Below are positions 1 through 12,300 of a stretch of DNA of 64,000 nt, in pieces. The notes beneath the pieces are model-generated. The model ran no database searches. It saw nothing but the letters and a program-made list of their open reading frames with translations, and had not been told where the DNA came from. A program made the translations under genes and the position numbers. The number at the start of each line of letters is the position of its first letter. Position 1 is the stretch's first letter. The DNA lies in assembly GCF_032854445.1 (NCBI RefSeq), contig NC_088297.1:5393991-5457990 (forward strand), given 5' to 3'. The DNA comes from Liolophura sinensis. Taxonomy: Eukaryota > Mollusca > Polyplacophora > Chitonida > Chitonidae.

Positions 1-2506
1 TAACAGACAAAACAAAATTTATATTGGTAAGAATTATTTATTGAAGTCGTTATGAAGTCACTATGTCGTACAGGAAATATCTCTCACGGGTTTCTGGACA
101 AACGTCACTCGTGTAGCTGTTTAGCTTTCTAAAGTGGAAACACGAATCTAAGAATGTGAGATATAAATGTGTGAATGTGCCAAATATTCTGAACACTTTA
201 CTTTACACACCGATAAACCTTTCCTAGAGCAAATTCTTCACCAACTTCGTGATAATGTCTCAATTACAGGCTGTTGCGGTTAGTCTTATCCCCTGTTCCT
301 TGAAATCTTAAGCGCGGTTGTTCAAAGACTAAACCACCGTTGTGCAAAAAGGCCGCCATTGTGCAAAAAGGCCGCCATTGTGCAAAGTCTTGCCCAATTA
401 CCGTTGTGCAATCATCTCCGCTTCGCAATGTCGTAACTCCCGTTGGACAGATTCTTAGCCACCCCATTCCAGTTACATATGAAACTGGCTACTGACATGA
501 CCGAGTTTCTTGGGCATGTCAGGTCATTCTATGTCCCTATAAATAGCCCTGTACTTACACTCCAACCCAGTAAGGTCAGACGCCCTTTAAAGGAAAGAGT
601 GTTTAGAATTTGGAGCTGCCTCGCTCCATTTAACACCTTCAGAGTGTACAATATAACAAAATAGCGAAAATAGCCTCAAGGGTTGGGTTCCTGGATGCAC
701 TCTACACGCAGAACAGCTTTGTTTACTTGTTTATTGTCTGTATGGAGCCTGTCCTGAAAACACCTGAAAATAAGATGGTAACGATAGATTATACTTGATA
801 AACAACCACGCCCCCCACAATCTTGGACAACCAATGGATTTCGGGATTCCGCCACTCTCTTCAGTTGTCACCTGGACCAGCTAGCAGTGAACTGTGAACG
901 GCAGCCATGCGGCTGGTTTCGCAGGCGTGCAAATCCGAACATCACACGTGGGGAAGCTGTTTAATCATTTGCCAAAGGTCTGTGGTTTACCCCGGCCACT
1001 ATGGTTTTCTCCACCCATAAAACTGACCATGAATAAATATTCACGCGTCACACACTGACGGTGTCGCTTGTCTTCTTTTTATTTTAAAAGTAGCTAAAAG
1101 TAAAACCTGCAAATCGGTCATCTATACATCCCGATCTTGTATTTCCCCCAGAGTTTATGATAGAATAGCACACCAAAATCCACAGTCGTACTAATGCAAG
1201 TTCGCACCTGTGTTTTGCGCGGAGAATAAACGCTATACTTTCAAGAGACGGGCTGAATTGATCTGATTATAACTTGCTTGTTAGTTTCTTTATTTATTTC
1301 TTGAAGTTTTTCAGTGCCATATACTTCAATGTGACAGTGGTGTTTTCTTGGAATCGGTGCGAATGTTAACATATTCGTAATGTTGCATCACTAAAATGTC
1401 ATGCTGAACACACTAGAAATGAGCGAAAACCAGACAAATACATTTACTGACACCTAGCCGACCTCTATCAACCACATTCGATACTGAAGGAATTAATGGT
1501 TATGGCTTAACGCCACGCCGGCAATATTTCAGCAATGTCGTGGCGATATTCCGTACCTAACGCGGTTGTAAGTAATTTCAAAGTACATTAAATTGATACA
1601 ACTTTTCTTTAAATTTGAATTAAAATTTGTCTGATTATTAAAGGACAAAGTATCTTCTGAGTGCACTATTCACGTAGATGAATTTACTGGTGGACTTAAG
1701 AATCCAAACGCAGCCAAGGAAAACAACTGTGTCTCGCGAAGTTCATGACAATCAATTGGACGTCATAGCACCACCAAAATAGCGCCGGGTCTGGATTCGA
1801 ACCCAGATCTTATATTGCAGTGATTCTTTTTTTACGCAAATGGTTTCTTTCATGGTATGTATATATACCGGTACATGTATATGTAAGGAGAGGTAGAGAG
1901 GGATCGGGTCGCTATATAGCATTCATTTATTTCTTAGAAAGTTCTAAGTTTAATGAGTTTAATTTCCGTATTTGTCTAAGATGTGGATGTTTAGGAACAA
2001 CTGTGTATTATATTTAGTCTTACCGCGTAAACCAAGCCGTTATATTTATTACTAATACACCTCAATAAAATTTCCGGAAACGCGCGTGCAAATCTACCGT
2101 AGTCATTTCCTGTATGTGACGGACTTTTCAGTAAAAGGTATAATCCTTTTCAATTTTCTCTGACCACAGGGAAATTTGTCCATTGCTTTAAAAATAAAAC
2201 CAAAATATGTAAAACCACGTCGGCAAAAATACCGCCCAATCAGTGCGAAGCCACGTGACTCTTTGTCGATGATTCCGGGGATCCCCCGTTGCGTTCCGAG
2301 ACGATTACAATGCGAAAGACCAGTCAAAATAGTTGTGCATGCCTTTTTTCTGAAAATATATAGGATTGTATCTGTTTTGGTATGTATTAATTAAATTTAA
2401 GGTCACGAATCATTAAGCTCCGAAGAACTACTCACTTTTTTGTCATAATTACCAAAATTAAGAAAATATGAATTTCTTTTTGTTCTCTGTTAACACCCCC
2501 CCACTT

Positions 2507-2508
<2 letters not shown>
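1..2508. other. Intergenic region without a supported gene
   Basis: No exon with recognisable domain or convincing codon structure is seen on either strand; open frames are all under about 75 codons. Positions 340-385 hold a short direct repeat (gccgccattgtgcaaa). Positions about 890-1040 resemble a dispersed repeat seen again near 6600, 8000, 12440 and 19370 (see its own entry). Around 1740-1800 there is a tRNA-like B-box sequence (gattcgaaccc), probably a decayed SINE. Confidence 0.6.
888..1045 (+). repeat. Dispersed repeat family C fragment (decayed SINE-like)
   Basis: The phrase 'ccaaaggtctgtggtttacc' followed by 'cggccac' and 'cccataaaactgacc' recurs in diverged form near 6620-6710, 8060-8150, 12450-12510 and 19380-19440. 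It looks like the 3' part of an old tRNA-derived SINE. The boundaries are not clear. Confidence 0.4.

Positions 2509-2594
<86 letters not shown>
2509..2594. repeat. (AT)n microsatellite
   Basis: About 43 uninterrupted AT dinucleotides. Confidence 0.95.
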
Positions 2595-2597
<3 letters not shown>

Positions 2598-4895
2598 ATG
2601 TATAGATGCTTCAGAGAAAGATGGTAACTCGAATAAGTAATTCCATTACTAACTAATTTAGTTCTGTGTCCAGGTTATTCCATCAAATGCCTTCGCTCCA
2701 AGTTTCTTAACTTTCACATTGAGTATAATTCTCTTGTAAATAAAAAATATCTCTGGTGCTCTGCGTCATGATTATGTCTAATTCCAAGTACCCTGGGGTC
2801 AGAGGTTATATATTCGGGGTCAGAGGCTATATATTCATCGTGTTGAATCGATGACATCATTAGCCAAATTAATAAAAAAGTTATTTACAAAGTTTTGTGG
2901 AAGCTGCAATGGTGTGGCTAAAGTTTCATTGGGCGAAGAAAAGTTAGAAACTTTAATAAATAAATAAAGTTAGAAAAGTATACTTGTGAAACTTAAATGT
3001 GATAAGTACATGAACCATGCCTATTCATTACGTATCTGGTTTTTGTTGTTTTTGAAACTAACTTTGGCCTAACTTCTTCCGTAAATGATAAAACTTTCTA
3101 TAGGATGTGTATCTATTTTTTTTTTGGCCTAACTTCTTCCGTAAATGATAAAACTTTCTATAGGATGTGTATCTATTTTTTTTTTTGGCCTAACTTCTTT
3201 CGTAAATGATAAAACTTTCTATAGGATCTGTTTAGACATGACTATTCTCGTGAATCGCAATACTATATTTAAATTTCCAGCCTTATTTTTTTTTCACGCA
3301 AACACGTGGGTTTAAACCGTGTCTTTATTAACTGGGTTTGACAAAAACTACTATTTTTGAAACATGCGTTAATTTTTCTGACATTTATCAGAAGATTACA
3401 AGATAGATTCGTGCCGTTGTCGTACAAACACCAAATCATACAGTTCACAGGGCCGGATTTTACAAAATGCTTGATGTTTATCTTCTCTTTTTTTTCACCG
3501 AATTGAAACTGTTCAAATATAGTAGGCCTACAACAGTGACACCCTATACTGGGCTATGCTCACTGACATTGAAGATACATAACGTGAAGACTTTCTCAGT
3601 CAGCGAAGGACGTTATGTAGCCTATATTTACATTAAAAAGCATACATTATGCTATATTGTTCGATTTTCTGTCAAACATGCACGTTCACCAGGTCACGTG
3701 ACCACTGGGATGTGGGTAGATTGACGCCTTGCGCAAACCATGCAAGCGGCTTTATATACGGATCTATGGTTTACTATATAAGATTGGTAAGCCAGATCGG
3801 GATCCTTATCTTTGTGGTATATAGTGTGTATGTAGCATATACGTACATATGTATATATGTAATACACGTATTACCCTATAAGATACAAATCAGAATACTC
3901 ATATATACGGCCGGAGAAGGTGTTTTATATGTATATATACCTTTAATTGTTACCTGTCGACAAACTGAACTGTGGTGACACGGAATGCGGGAGAGGGATC
4001 ATGAGTGGCCTGAGAAGGCTACAGGTAGGATTAAATTATGAGTCAAAATGCACGTTACAGCTCTTTCGTTTATACCTTCACGATTTACTCCGGCTTGATA
4101 TGCATGTATTTATTTCCTTATTTTACATCATTCTCAGGGATAACTTTGGTGTTAAACTCCTGGGTCCAGTTGTTCCAAAGTGTATTAACTAATACTGGTA
4201 TTCAGTAATATTATATATTTAAAATTTTCGCCAAACTCAGGGGCCAATGCAGTCCTCCAAAGTCAGGGTATAACAGCCGAAATTTAGTTCATATGTAATA
4301 CACTGGTACGCAATTTTATTTACGTTTTTTGTGCGTTTTAGGTACAAAACTGAATACTTGGCTTAAAGTTAAATATGATATTAAGTCTTAAATCGGTTTT
4401 AAACAACCGGGCCCTGCAGTTTTTCACCGAATGTTACTGGCTGTATGTACATGATATAGGCACCATAGTGAATACATTACGTTGTCTAGATACGTTTAGT
4501 GCTGTATTGTCAACGTCCTTATATATATTTCATGAATTGTTGAGCACGACCGTAAACTCTCTCACTCACTATATTTCAGGAGCGGCGGAACGTTATAAAA
4601 TTGGGTGGAGGTGGGGAGGGGGAGGGGCTGATGCGGCGGTAGTGGTGTCCTTTAGTATGCCTTAGCCCCTCCACTTTAACTTCAAACCCCCTGCCCCCAC
4701 CCCCACCCCCCTCGGGTTCCGTCGCCTATGTATTTATAGGCCAAACTGTTAGTAAGATATTGTGTGGGATCATGTAGGTACTAAATGTAACATAAGACTT
4801 GGACACAAAATTTAACCTAGTGCATTAAAATGACCCACATGTAGGTACATGTTGTATAGAGACTGATGGATCGATACAGGTGTCATAATTTATGT

Positions 4896-4899
<4 letters not shown>
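2595..4899. other. Intergenic region, AT-rich, no supported gene
   Basis: Only short open frames are present. It contains the three-copy 61-bp repeat at 3062-3236 and a C-rich tract at 4680-4712. Nothing with domain character was recognised. Confidence 0.55.
3062..3236. repeat. 61-bp tandem repeat, 3 copies
   Basis: The unit, starting with 'ggcctaacttcttccgtaaa', occurs three times in a row with almost no change except in the T-run between units. Confidence 0.9.

Positions 4900-4937
<38 letters not shown>
4900..4937. repeat. (AT)n microsatellite
   Basis: About 19 AT dinucleotides, flanked by 'gtactata' and 'tatagtac'. Confidence 0.9.
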
Positions 4938-4941
<4 letters not shown>

Positions 4942-4978
4942 ATTGCAATCATATTCAGAGAATACATCGAGTAGATAT

Positions 4979-5142
4979 GATTTCCTACACTGATAATTAA
5001 GTCCTTAAGTTGTGAGTTCGAGTCTCACTCGAGCTAGTATTTTCGCTGGTCTCCAATTATCAGTGTAGGAAATTAAGTCGTGAGTTCGAGTCTCACTCGA
5101 GCTAGTATTTTCGCTGGTTTCCAATTATCAGTGTAGGAAGTC
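4979..5142. repeat. Duplicated segment with inverted ends
   Basis: The sequence 'gtgagttcgagtctcactcg' with its following 45 bases is present twice, about 64 bases apart. The left end 'tttcctacactgataatt' is the reverse complement of 'aattatcagtgtaggaaa', which ends the first copy and recurs after the second. A small foldback element that suffered a tandem duplication is likely. Confidence 0.7.
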
Positions 5143-8100
5143 ATTTCCACTTGAAAATGTAGCACATGCATGATGCTTACATAGGTTGTGTATGTCCTAT
5201 TATTAGGGAATTACTCGACAGGCCCATGGTTAACCCAGAGTGTAAGCATGTATAAGATTCAACCTCGTTTTTAACCCATAGATTCTTGTCTTACCTGTGT
5301 AGGTTGATAACCCAATAATGTTGTCACGATTTATGGCTCAGCACATTCAGTGATTAACTTTTAATATTACAGCATTATTTGGTGCATGTTTGATAGAAGT
5401 TTTTGACACACGAGTTTTTCTTATTTTAGACCCACAGCTTCTTGTGGGTATATAGGCTACGTTGATGGACACATAATATGTCTGGTCTAGTAATGTATGT
5501 ATGTATGCTTGGGGTTTTTACGTCACGCCGTCTTAAACTGTAACCCACGGGTCAGTTCCATTCATGTATGTACCTGTAGCCCCGGAATCCAGTCGCCTAT
5601 CTTTCTCCTGTTTGCCGTATATACCTTAACTTATGGATTACAGACAATATCGAAGAATGCACAAGATTATTTCATTTTCACGGTGGCGTTTACAGATTTT
5701 ACGCTTGAACGTTGTGTATAACAAATCTGTCTATGCACAACATGTACACAGTGGCCATGCTTGAACGGTCTTGCGGAACGGATATTTTGAGTGCGATACC
5801 TAAAAAAGTTTTCATTCAGTCGTGTAGCAGATCGATAGCATGTACGATATCTACAAGTTTTCCTACCTGAGTGAAGTGCTCATGGTAAATCTACAGCGTA
5901 CAACAGGTACACAATCTTGCAAGGTGATCGGCATTGCTTTTCATATCTGCCCTGGGTTACACTCAATTCTCTGTCACTTTGCTAACTATCTTCAAGTCTA
6001 TATTCAGGAGGAGGTTCACTATGTTTTATGTACATTTATCAATATTATATATTATTTCGTACTTATTCCTTTGGGGAATGTTGTTTCAAGTTGTTTTGAG
6101 AATTAGTCGAGCGATTATCCATTATCGACTTTTAACGCCCCTTTATATCATAACAAATACATGGATCGCAATTCCTATGCGAAATATCATGATTACCTAC
6201 ACCGAAATGTCGCCCACTGAATAAACAGAAGTTGTGATCTATATATTTGTTATCTCATCGAACTCAACTTCTAAATAGCATTAAATTAATCCCATTTTCA
6301 TTGTCAGTGAGCGGTATTGACAGTGCGAGTGCATGGCGGAGTAGTGTGGGTGGAAGCTTTGAGGGAGGGGTGATGGGGGGGGGGGGGTCGATTGAGGGAC
6401 CCCAATCACTCAACAAAGTGAACTTATGTAGAGAATGGATTAAACCAGCTTTCCGGTATAAGAAAAGAAATAAATGGTATAAGTGAATGACCTGATGTGG
6501 TGTTATAATACAGTTTTGCCGTCACTTTTTATACATTTTTAGGGTATTGTATATATGAAGCGGTGGTTTCAAGACAATACAATGTCATGACAAAAAAGGT
6601 ATTCATATTGATATATTACAACATGTATTACAAAGTTCGTTAGTGGCTTGCCAAAGTTCGATGGTTTAACACGGTCTCTTGGGTTTCCTTCAACCATAAA
6701 ACTGTCCGCTGTTGTGTGAGTGAAAAAGTCATGTACACACATATCTTTACACAACAATCTTTCAATCTATAAGTCAAACAACTGCGTGACATAACTCTAT
6801 ACTGGCCATTACAGTATGTTGTTACTCAGGATTTTCCGTCGCCAAGGAGGTTACGATTTTTTCTCATCTTTTGATTTTTGGATTAAATTTTTGGCCCCGA
6901 TTGGCCTTGGACTACGGACTCAAGCATTCATTACATTTTACTGGTGATCCAAATCGGGATCCAAATCTGCATCCAGCGTATTTTAAAACGATTCTTTCCC
7001 ACTGAGAAATTGGACACTGGCGCAGAGTGAACCTTGTGTCCAGAATCATGGAATTTCTACACTTAAGTGTCGCAAACGCATGCGCTCTCAGAGTGATTTC
7101 TAATTTGTTCTTGTGTGAGTCACTATTTACGATCATTTCCTAGTTACAAATCTCGCTTTACCGAACGATTTTTATCTCTGCACTCAAGCAGTCTGTATCG
7201 CTAGCTAAGTTTCGTAGTGTTATCTGCCCTGTACGGGAAAGGGCAACTGTTATCAGCAGTGAACGTGTGTAGGTGTGTTTGTATACTAGTACATCGTTGT
7301 CGCCGTCATCACTATATGTCACATATATCCACGAACCTTGCATACCGATATAGGCTTTATATGAGACAAGAATGAAAAATTAGATTCGGATGTTAATTGG
7401 CCCCATGTAAGGACGAAATCGGCCATTTTTCAGAATCGCTTTCCTTCAGTATTCCTGGGGTTCTCTGGCGGATTAGTCTGGTAATCCGTAGGCCCATATG
7501 CTGGAGTTAATCGGGGATCATTCCCTTCCCATCATCATTTTGGAGCAGGTGCGTGAGACAACTTCTTTCAATGAAAGTATTCCTGGGGTGGCGTAAAAGA
7601 CAAATAAATCAGTCAATCGATCAAGTTTGCATTTAATTTGTTCGAATTTGGATCGAGTAGAATTTATCACTGTGCGGATTTAGACAATTTGTTATATAGG
7701 ACAAACTATAATACGTGGATAATACAGTATTTTGGATCTGTTTTCTATAGACTGTGGATGAATAGGTTGCTCCTAATAAGATTTTAAATTAATGAAATTT
7801 TCATTCTAATAAATCGGCAAATACTGATCTAATCCAAAATATATATATATATTCATGGCATAAACTTGGAAACTTGAGGATTTAAATTTTATTTAATGGG
7901 ATTAATCTCTTGAAATATGGACATCTAAAAGCACTGTAGGGATGGTGAGTTTTTTTATCTGACGACAACTTGAATTTAAAGAAAGCACGTATTGGATTAG
8001 TAATAAGTGCTACTAACATGCGTGGAATGACCCATTGCTGCATGGGGCAGTGGGCCGTTCGCCAGTAACTTACCTAAGGCCGGTGGTTTATGCCGCGAAC

Positions 8101-8914
8101 ATCGGTTCCTCCACTAACTTGTATAACTGACCGCCATCGCCTTAAGGAGCGAAAAATTCTTCAGTGTACATTTCATAAACTCCAATCAAGTAAATATGCC
8201 ACATGCATAAATGATCAAAGTATGAAGTGTTGATCATTCTCGTCGTAGCCGAAAGGTCACAGGCTCGAATCCAACTGTCACTGACTATTTCTTATATAAG
8301 TCAAGAGATTTAACCCAGCTGACAAAGGGCGGGGCTTTTCTCTGTAGCCAACACTCCGAGTTCCTCTATGTATAAACCTGATGGTCTTCTGGAAAGAGAA
8401 GTATTCTTAAATGTGACGTTAAAAACCAATCAAGAAAAAATACGTACAATTGAATAATTGCACACACAACGTCTATAGCTCCAACTCTTTTCATTAAGAC
8501 ACCGGAAGTAAAATTTTGTTCTAATGTAAGAAACACTGACGCATATAACAGGTATGGCTTCCGAAATTCCAGTTCCTATTAAATGCACCCGTTTTTAAAC
8601 GTGGCATATCATCACGTTAGATTAGACTGGTTATATCTTTACGTGTTTATACGTGGGCAAGTTATATATATCGTGATGTTATACAATCAAGTGGGCGGAG
8701 CACGTTTGTGTAGGGGGGTCGGGGAGAGGCCCGGGGTTGTATACCGGGCTCTGGCGTCTTACCCAATCGTATTGTCGCATTTCAACCCGCTAAGCCCCAA
8801 GTTTTAGAAGGAAATGAGAAAGTACTCCACGCGTATTCTAAGCACACTCCTCGGAAATAATCCGCTTAACTCCACCACATCCGGTCCTCGTCGTATTTTA
8901 ATAGCTGCTGTCGA
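5143..8914. other. Intergenic region without a supported gene
   Basis: Open frames are short and have no recognisable domain. A G-rich run lies at 6374-6387. Repeat family C fragments lie near 6610-6715 and 8050-8150. A tRNA-like B box (ggctcgaatcc) at about 8262-8272, followed by a segment ending 'aaaaaccaatcaag', suggests an old SINE at about 8236-8440. Confidence 0.5.
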
Positions 8915-8922
8915 TATAAAAA
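8915..8922 (+). promoter_or_regulatory. Possible TATA box of the protease gene
   Basis: The sequence TATAAAAA lies about 180 bases before the first in-frame ATG of exon 1. Spacing would place transcription start near 8945. AT-rich surroundings make chance matches common, so this is only a candidate. Confidence 0.25.
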
Positions 8923-9096
8923 TAAAACGAATTGATGGATGCATCTGTTGAGTGGTACAACAGGTTTAAGTGCATGTCACCACATGTAAACACGCTTGTA
9001 GTCTAGTAAAAACAACTACGAGCAGGAGCAGAATGCCTTCAAGTTCAACACGTATATGTCATACGCCAATCACACCATACAGTCAGTAGTGATTTC

Positions 9097-9189
9097 ATGG
9101 ACTATAAACGCACAGACCTGTGTAAGCAACAAATTAATAACGGCATTATAGACATGGCGCCTTACCAGAGCAGATCTAGTAAATATACG
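9097..9189 (+). CDS. Exon 1: start of the cytoplasmic tail
   Basis: The first in-frame ATG is at 9097 ([10 protein letters not shown]). A second at 9154 ([12 protein letters not shown]) has the better context, with G at -3 and G at +4, and may be the real start. The exon ends at a good donor (acg|gtaaga), phase 0, matching exon 2. An out-of-frame ATG at 9033 would open an 18-codon upstream frame if transcription starts before it. The frame is open back to a stop at 9007. Confidence 0.5.
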
Positions 9190-9280
9190 GTAAGAATTAT
9201 ATAAGTGTTTCTTGTGATTTTATTCATTTCAATTTGACCTTTATTTATTTATTCATTATAAAACTGAAGTTCCCTTAAGT

Positions 9281-9362
<82 letters not shown>

Positions 9363-12300
9363 TAAGGGAGCCTTTCAGTTCGAAATGATTTACGTAGTGT
9401 TTTGATATACTATCCCCGGGATCACGAAGCGATCTTAGACTTAAGTCGAAAGTTCAGATCACTTTAAAATTGTTACTTCTTACGTAATAAGGTCAAAATA
9501 TTGCACAACAACGTAAATTCTGGGTAAGTTAGTGTAAAACAATTTTCAGCTAAAATTACGGAAATGAACATACCCACGGAAATTTTAACTTGAGTCTAAG
9601 ATCGCTTCGTGATCCCGAGGCCAGGCGAGTATGGTGTAATGTTTTGTGTTCTTTGTAACGTCGGGAAATATAATCTCTTGTAATGAAATGCCTTTCGTCG
9701 ATTAGGAATCTTCGAACCCAATATATAAGTACATATCCTAATTCATGGTTAGCGTGAAATCAATGGTTACCGACCTGGTATCCATAGTTTCGAGAACCCG
9801 AGCTCCTCCCCAGGAACTGAAGGTGATAAATAACGAGGCTAAGTGGGCCAAATGATGATTTTTACCTATTACGAAAGTTGAAAGTACTACAGAACACTGA
9901 AATAATCATATCTAATGGCTAGACACATTCTGATTACTTTTCCTGAAATAATTACTATCGGAATATCTATAATTTTCATGTTTTAATCTAAAATCTTCTT
10001 CGGTGCGTATCTCATCTGGGATAAATTTGTTTTTTTTTCCACCTCCAATAATTTAGTCACGTGACCAAAGAGCCCAGAGCAGCTGTGCTCATTGTAAAGC
10101 TACGAAAGTAATATCTCTTTAAGACGTTATCAAAACATACTGAATTGTAATGTAATTCAATAAGGTTATGTACATTCATTCATTTCTTCTTACTTTCTTC
10201 ATTTATAGATTAATTCCTTTCTTTCTTCATTCATTCATAAATCAATTCATTTCTTCTTTATTCATAAATGAAATTATTTTATCTTCATTCATTCATAAAT
10301 GAATTCATTTCTTCTTTTGTTCTTTCATAAATCTAGTGCTTACGATAGTCTAGTAGGCCTATGTCAGTTTTAATACAGGAATTCAAATTGATTAAAATTT
10401 ATTATTCCTTTTCTCCTTTGTTCAATCCTTTATTCATTCCTTCATGATCGTTCACTCCTTCTTTCATCTATCTGTTTCTTCATTCATATATTCCTTCATG
10501 TGTCTCATCATTTTTGTTGCAGAATACTAACGAAAGCAGTACAGACGTATCCCCAACAGACACACGGGGCCCCCCTTGGAGCAGAGAAGCCGGAAACGAC
10601 TTCCTGAACTACCCCGACAAGGAGGACAACACCCGAATATCAGTGATCAACTATAATAACCAACCCCCTCGAGGTTCTTTCCGGTCCCGGAATGGACGGC
10701 CCCAGGTCCAAATGACGAAGTCCGAGAAGAGGAACATCGCTGTGCGCGGCGCCCTCTGCGCTTTGATTGGGGTGTCCGTACTTGTGGCTATAGCCGCAAT
10801 TATAGCCTTGGCTATTGTCCTGACCGACAAAAACAGAGGTCAGTGACATGTACAGCTACACGTATATACACGGCCGTCTATAGACTAAAATCAACTCTCC
10901 TAATGGTTGATGGATATTTGATAAAATAGAAGTTTTGAGAATTGAGAGGATATACGGGTAATTTTCAGTACATAGCCTTACGCAGATAGTAGAAACAAAG
11001 AAAGAAAGACGTAGAAAAAAAAATGACGAAGGAAAATTAAGAAGAATTGACGGACCGATGTGTATTTTATATAAGAGGAAAAAGAAAATAGGTAAAATAT
11101 TATAAAATAGTTATTAAAACAGTCTGATTAATTATATCTTTATTCACTAAACTGAACATATGAAAAGCATTGCTTTCATTAACACATTCATAGAAGCGAC
11201 TCAGCATTTCTTTTCTTTCACTTTCGTTTTTGGTGACCATCCCTGGCCTCACGAACAGAACCGTCCACAACACCCCGTCCACAGACGTATGGTACGTGTT
11301 TCATTTTTTTTTTTTTTTTTTTTTTTGAGAATGTAACCATAATCTTTGGTTTCATTCAAAGCAGTTGTAATTTAATTTATTGGCAGATATGGATGAATCT
11401 TGGATCTGATTTTTTTATTTCTTCTGCAACCTATGCCGTCGTGACCACCGAGCACATCTGCCGGGAACTCCCGAAGGCAGCCGATTGATATCATTTACAA
11501 CGTGGCGGGAGTTCTTGAAAGTTGCGAGAACTGTTAAGTCCCTAGCAAATCCCAGTTTAATGCCACAGACCAACGATTTATATCAAATATGCCAATGGTG
11601 AGACAGCAAATGCGACCACCGGAGACTTGGTAATCGGTTTCAACGCCTACAGGTCCTTGAACAGCCAAGTAAATGCTGTTAAACGTTGCGAGTTTGGCAC
11701 GAAAATTTCACCCTCAGTAATGTTTGCCATCTAAAACTCCGTCGTAATTTTCGTTAGATGAGAATATTTAACAGTTTAGCCATTATGACCGTAACAAAGA
11801 AACATTTTCCGTGCATAGTGCACCCTAGATACTGTTCGCTAAAGTAGGGAAACTTGGAAAAGCTGGGATATGGAAAGATGGAGCTGATGTTTTGCGCTGA
11901 AGTTCCAATGTTTAATCCCAGTGTCTGAAAATGGCGTCAGTATGACGCATGCTCCCAAAAGTTGACAATGTCAGATGTGCCCCTTTTTGTCCCGAAAAAC
12001 AATTGCAAGACAAAACAGTGTTGATGCCAAAAGTTAGCCAGAATCTAATGGACTGTGTATTTCTTCAACAACACATTTACCTTTCACCTGTACAGTTTGC
12101 AGAAATGTAGATTTCTGTGTATTACTGTTTCAAAGACAAAAGAAGTCTAGCAGTGTGAGGTGTTTGCCTGTTTATTGCTAGGACACACATGGTGCAGATC
12201 ACAGGTGCTCGAAAACAGCCCGTAAACCCTATACATGCCATATACCAGCCACATACCAGCCACCTACATATATATAAGAAGTACTTCTTATGGATTTGTG

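Noticed and set aside
3467-4192. Short plus-strand frames of 81-109 codons in the upstream region
   Set aside because: Low-complexity AT-rich sequence without domain, splice or start context; within the range expected by chance.
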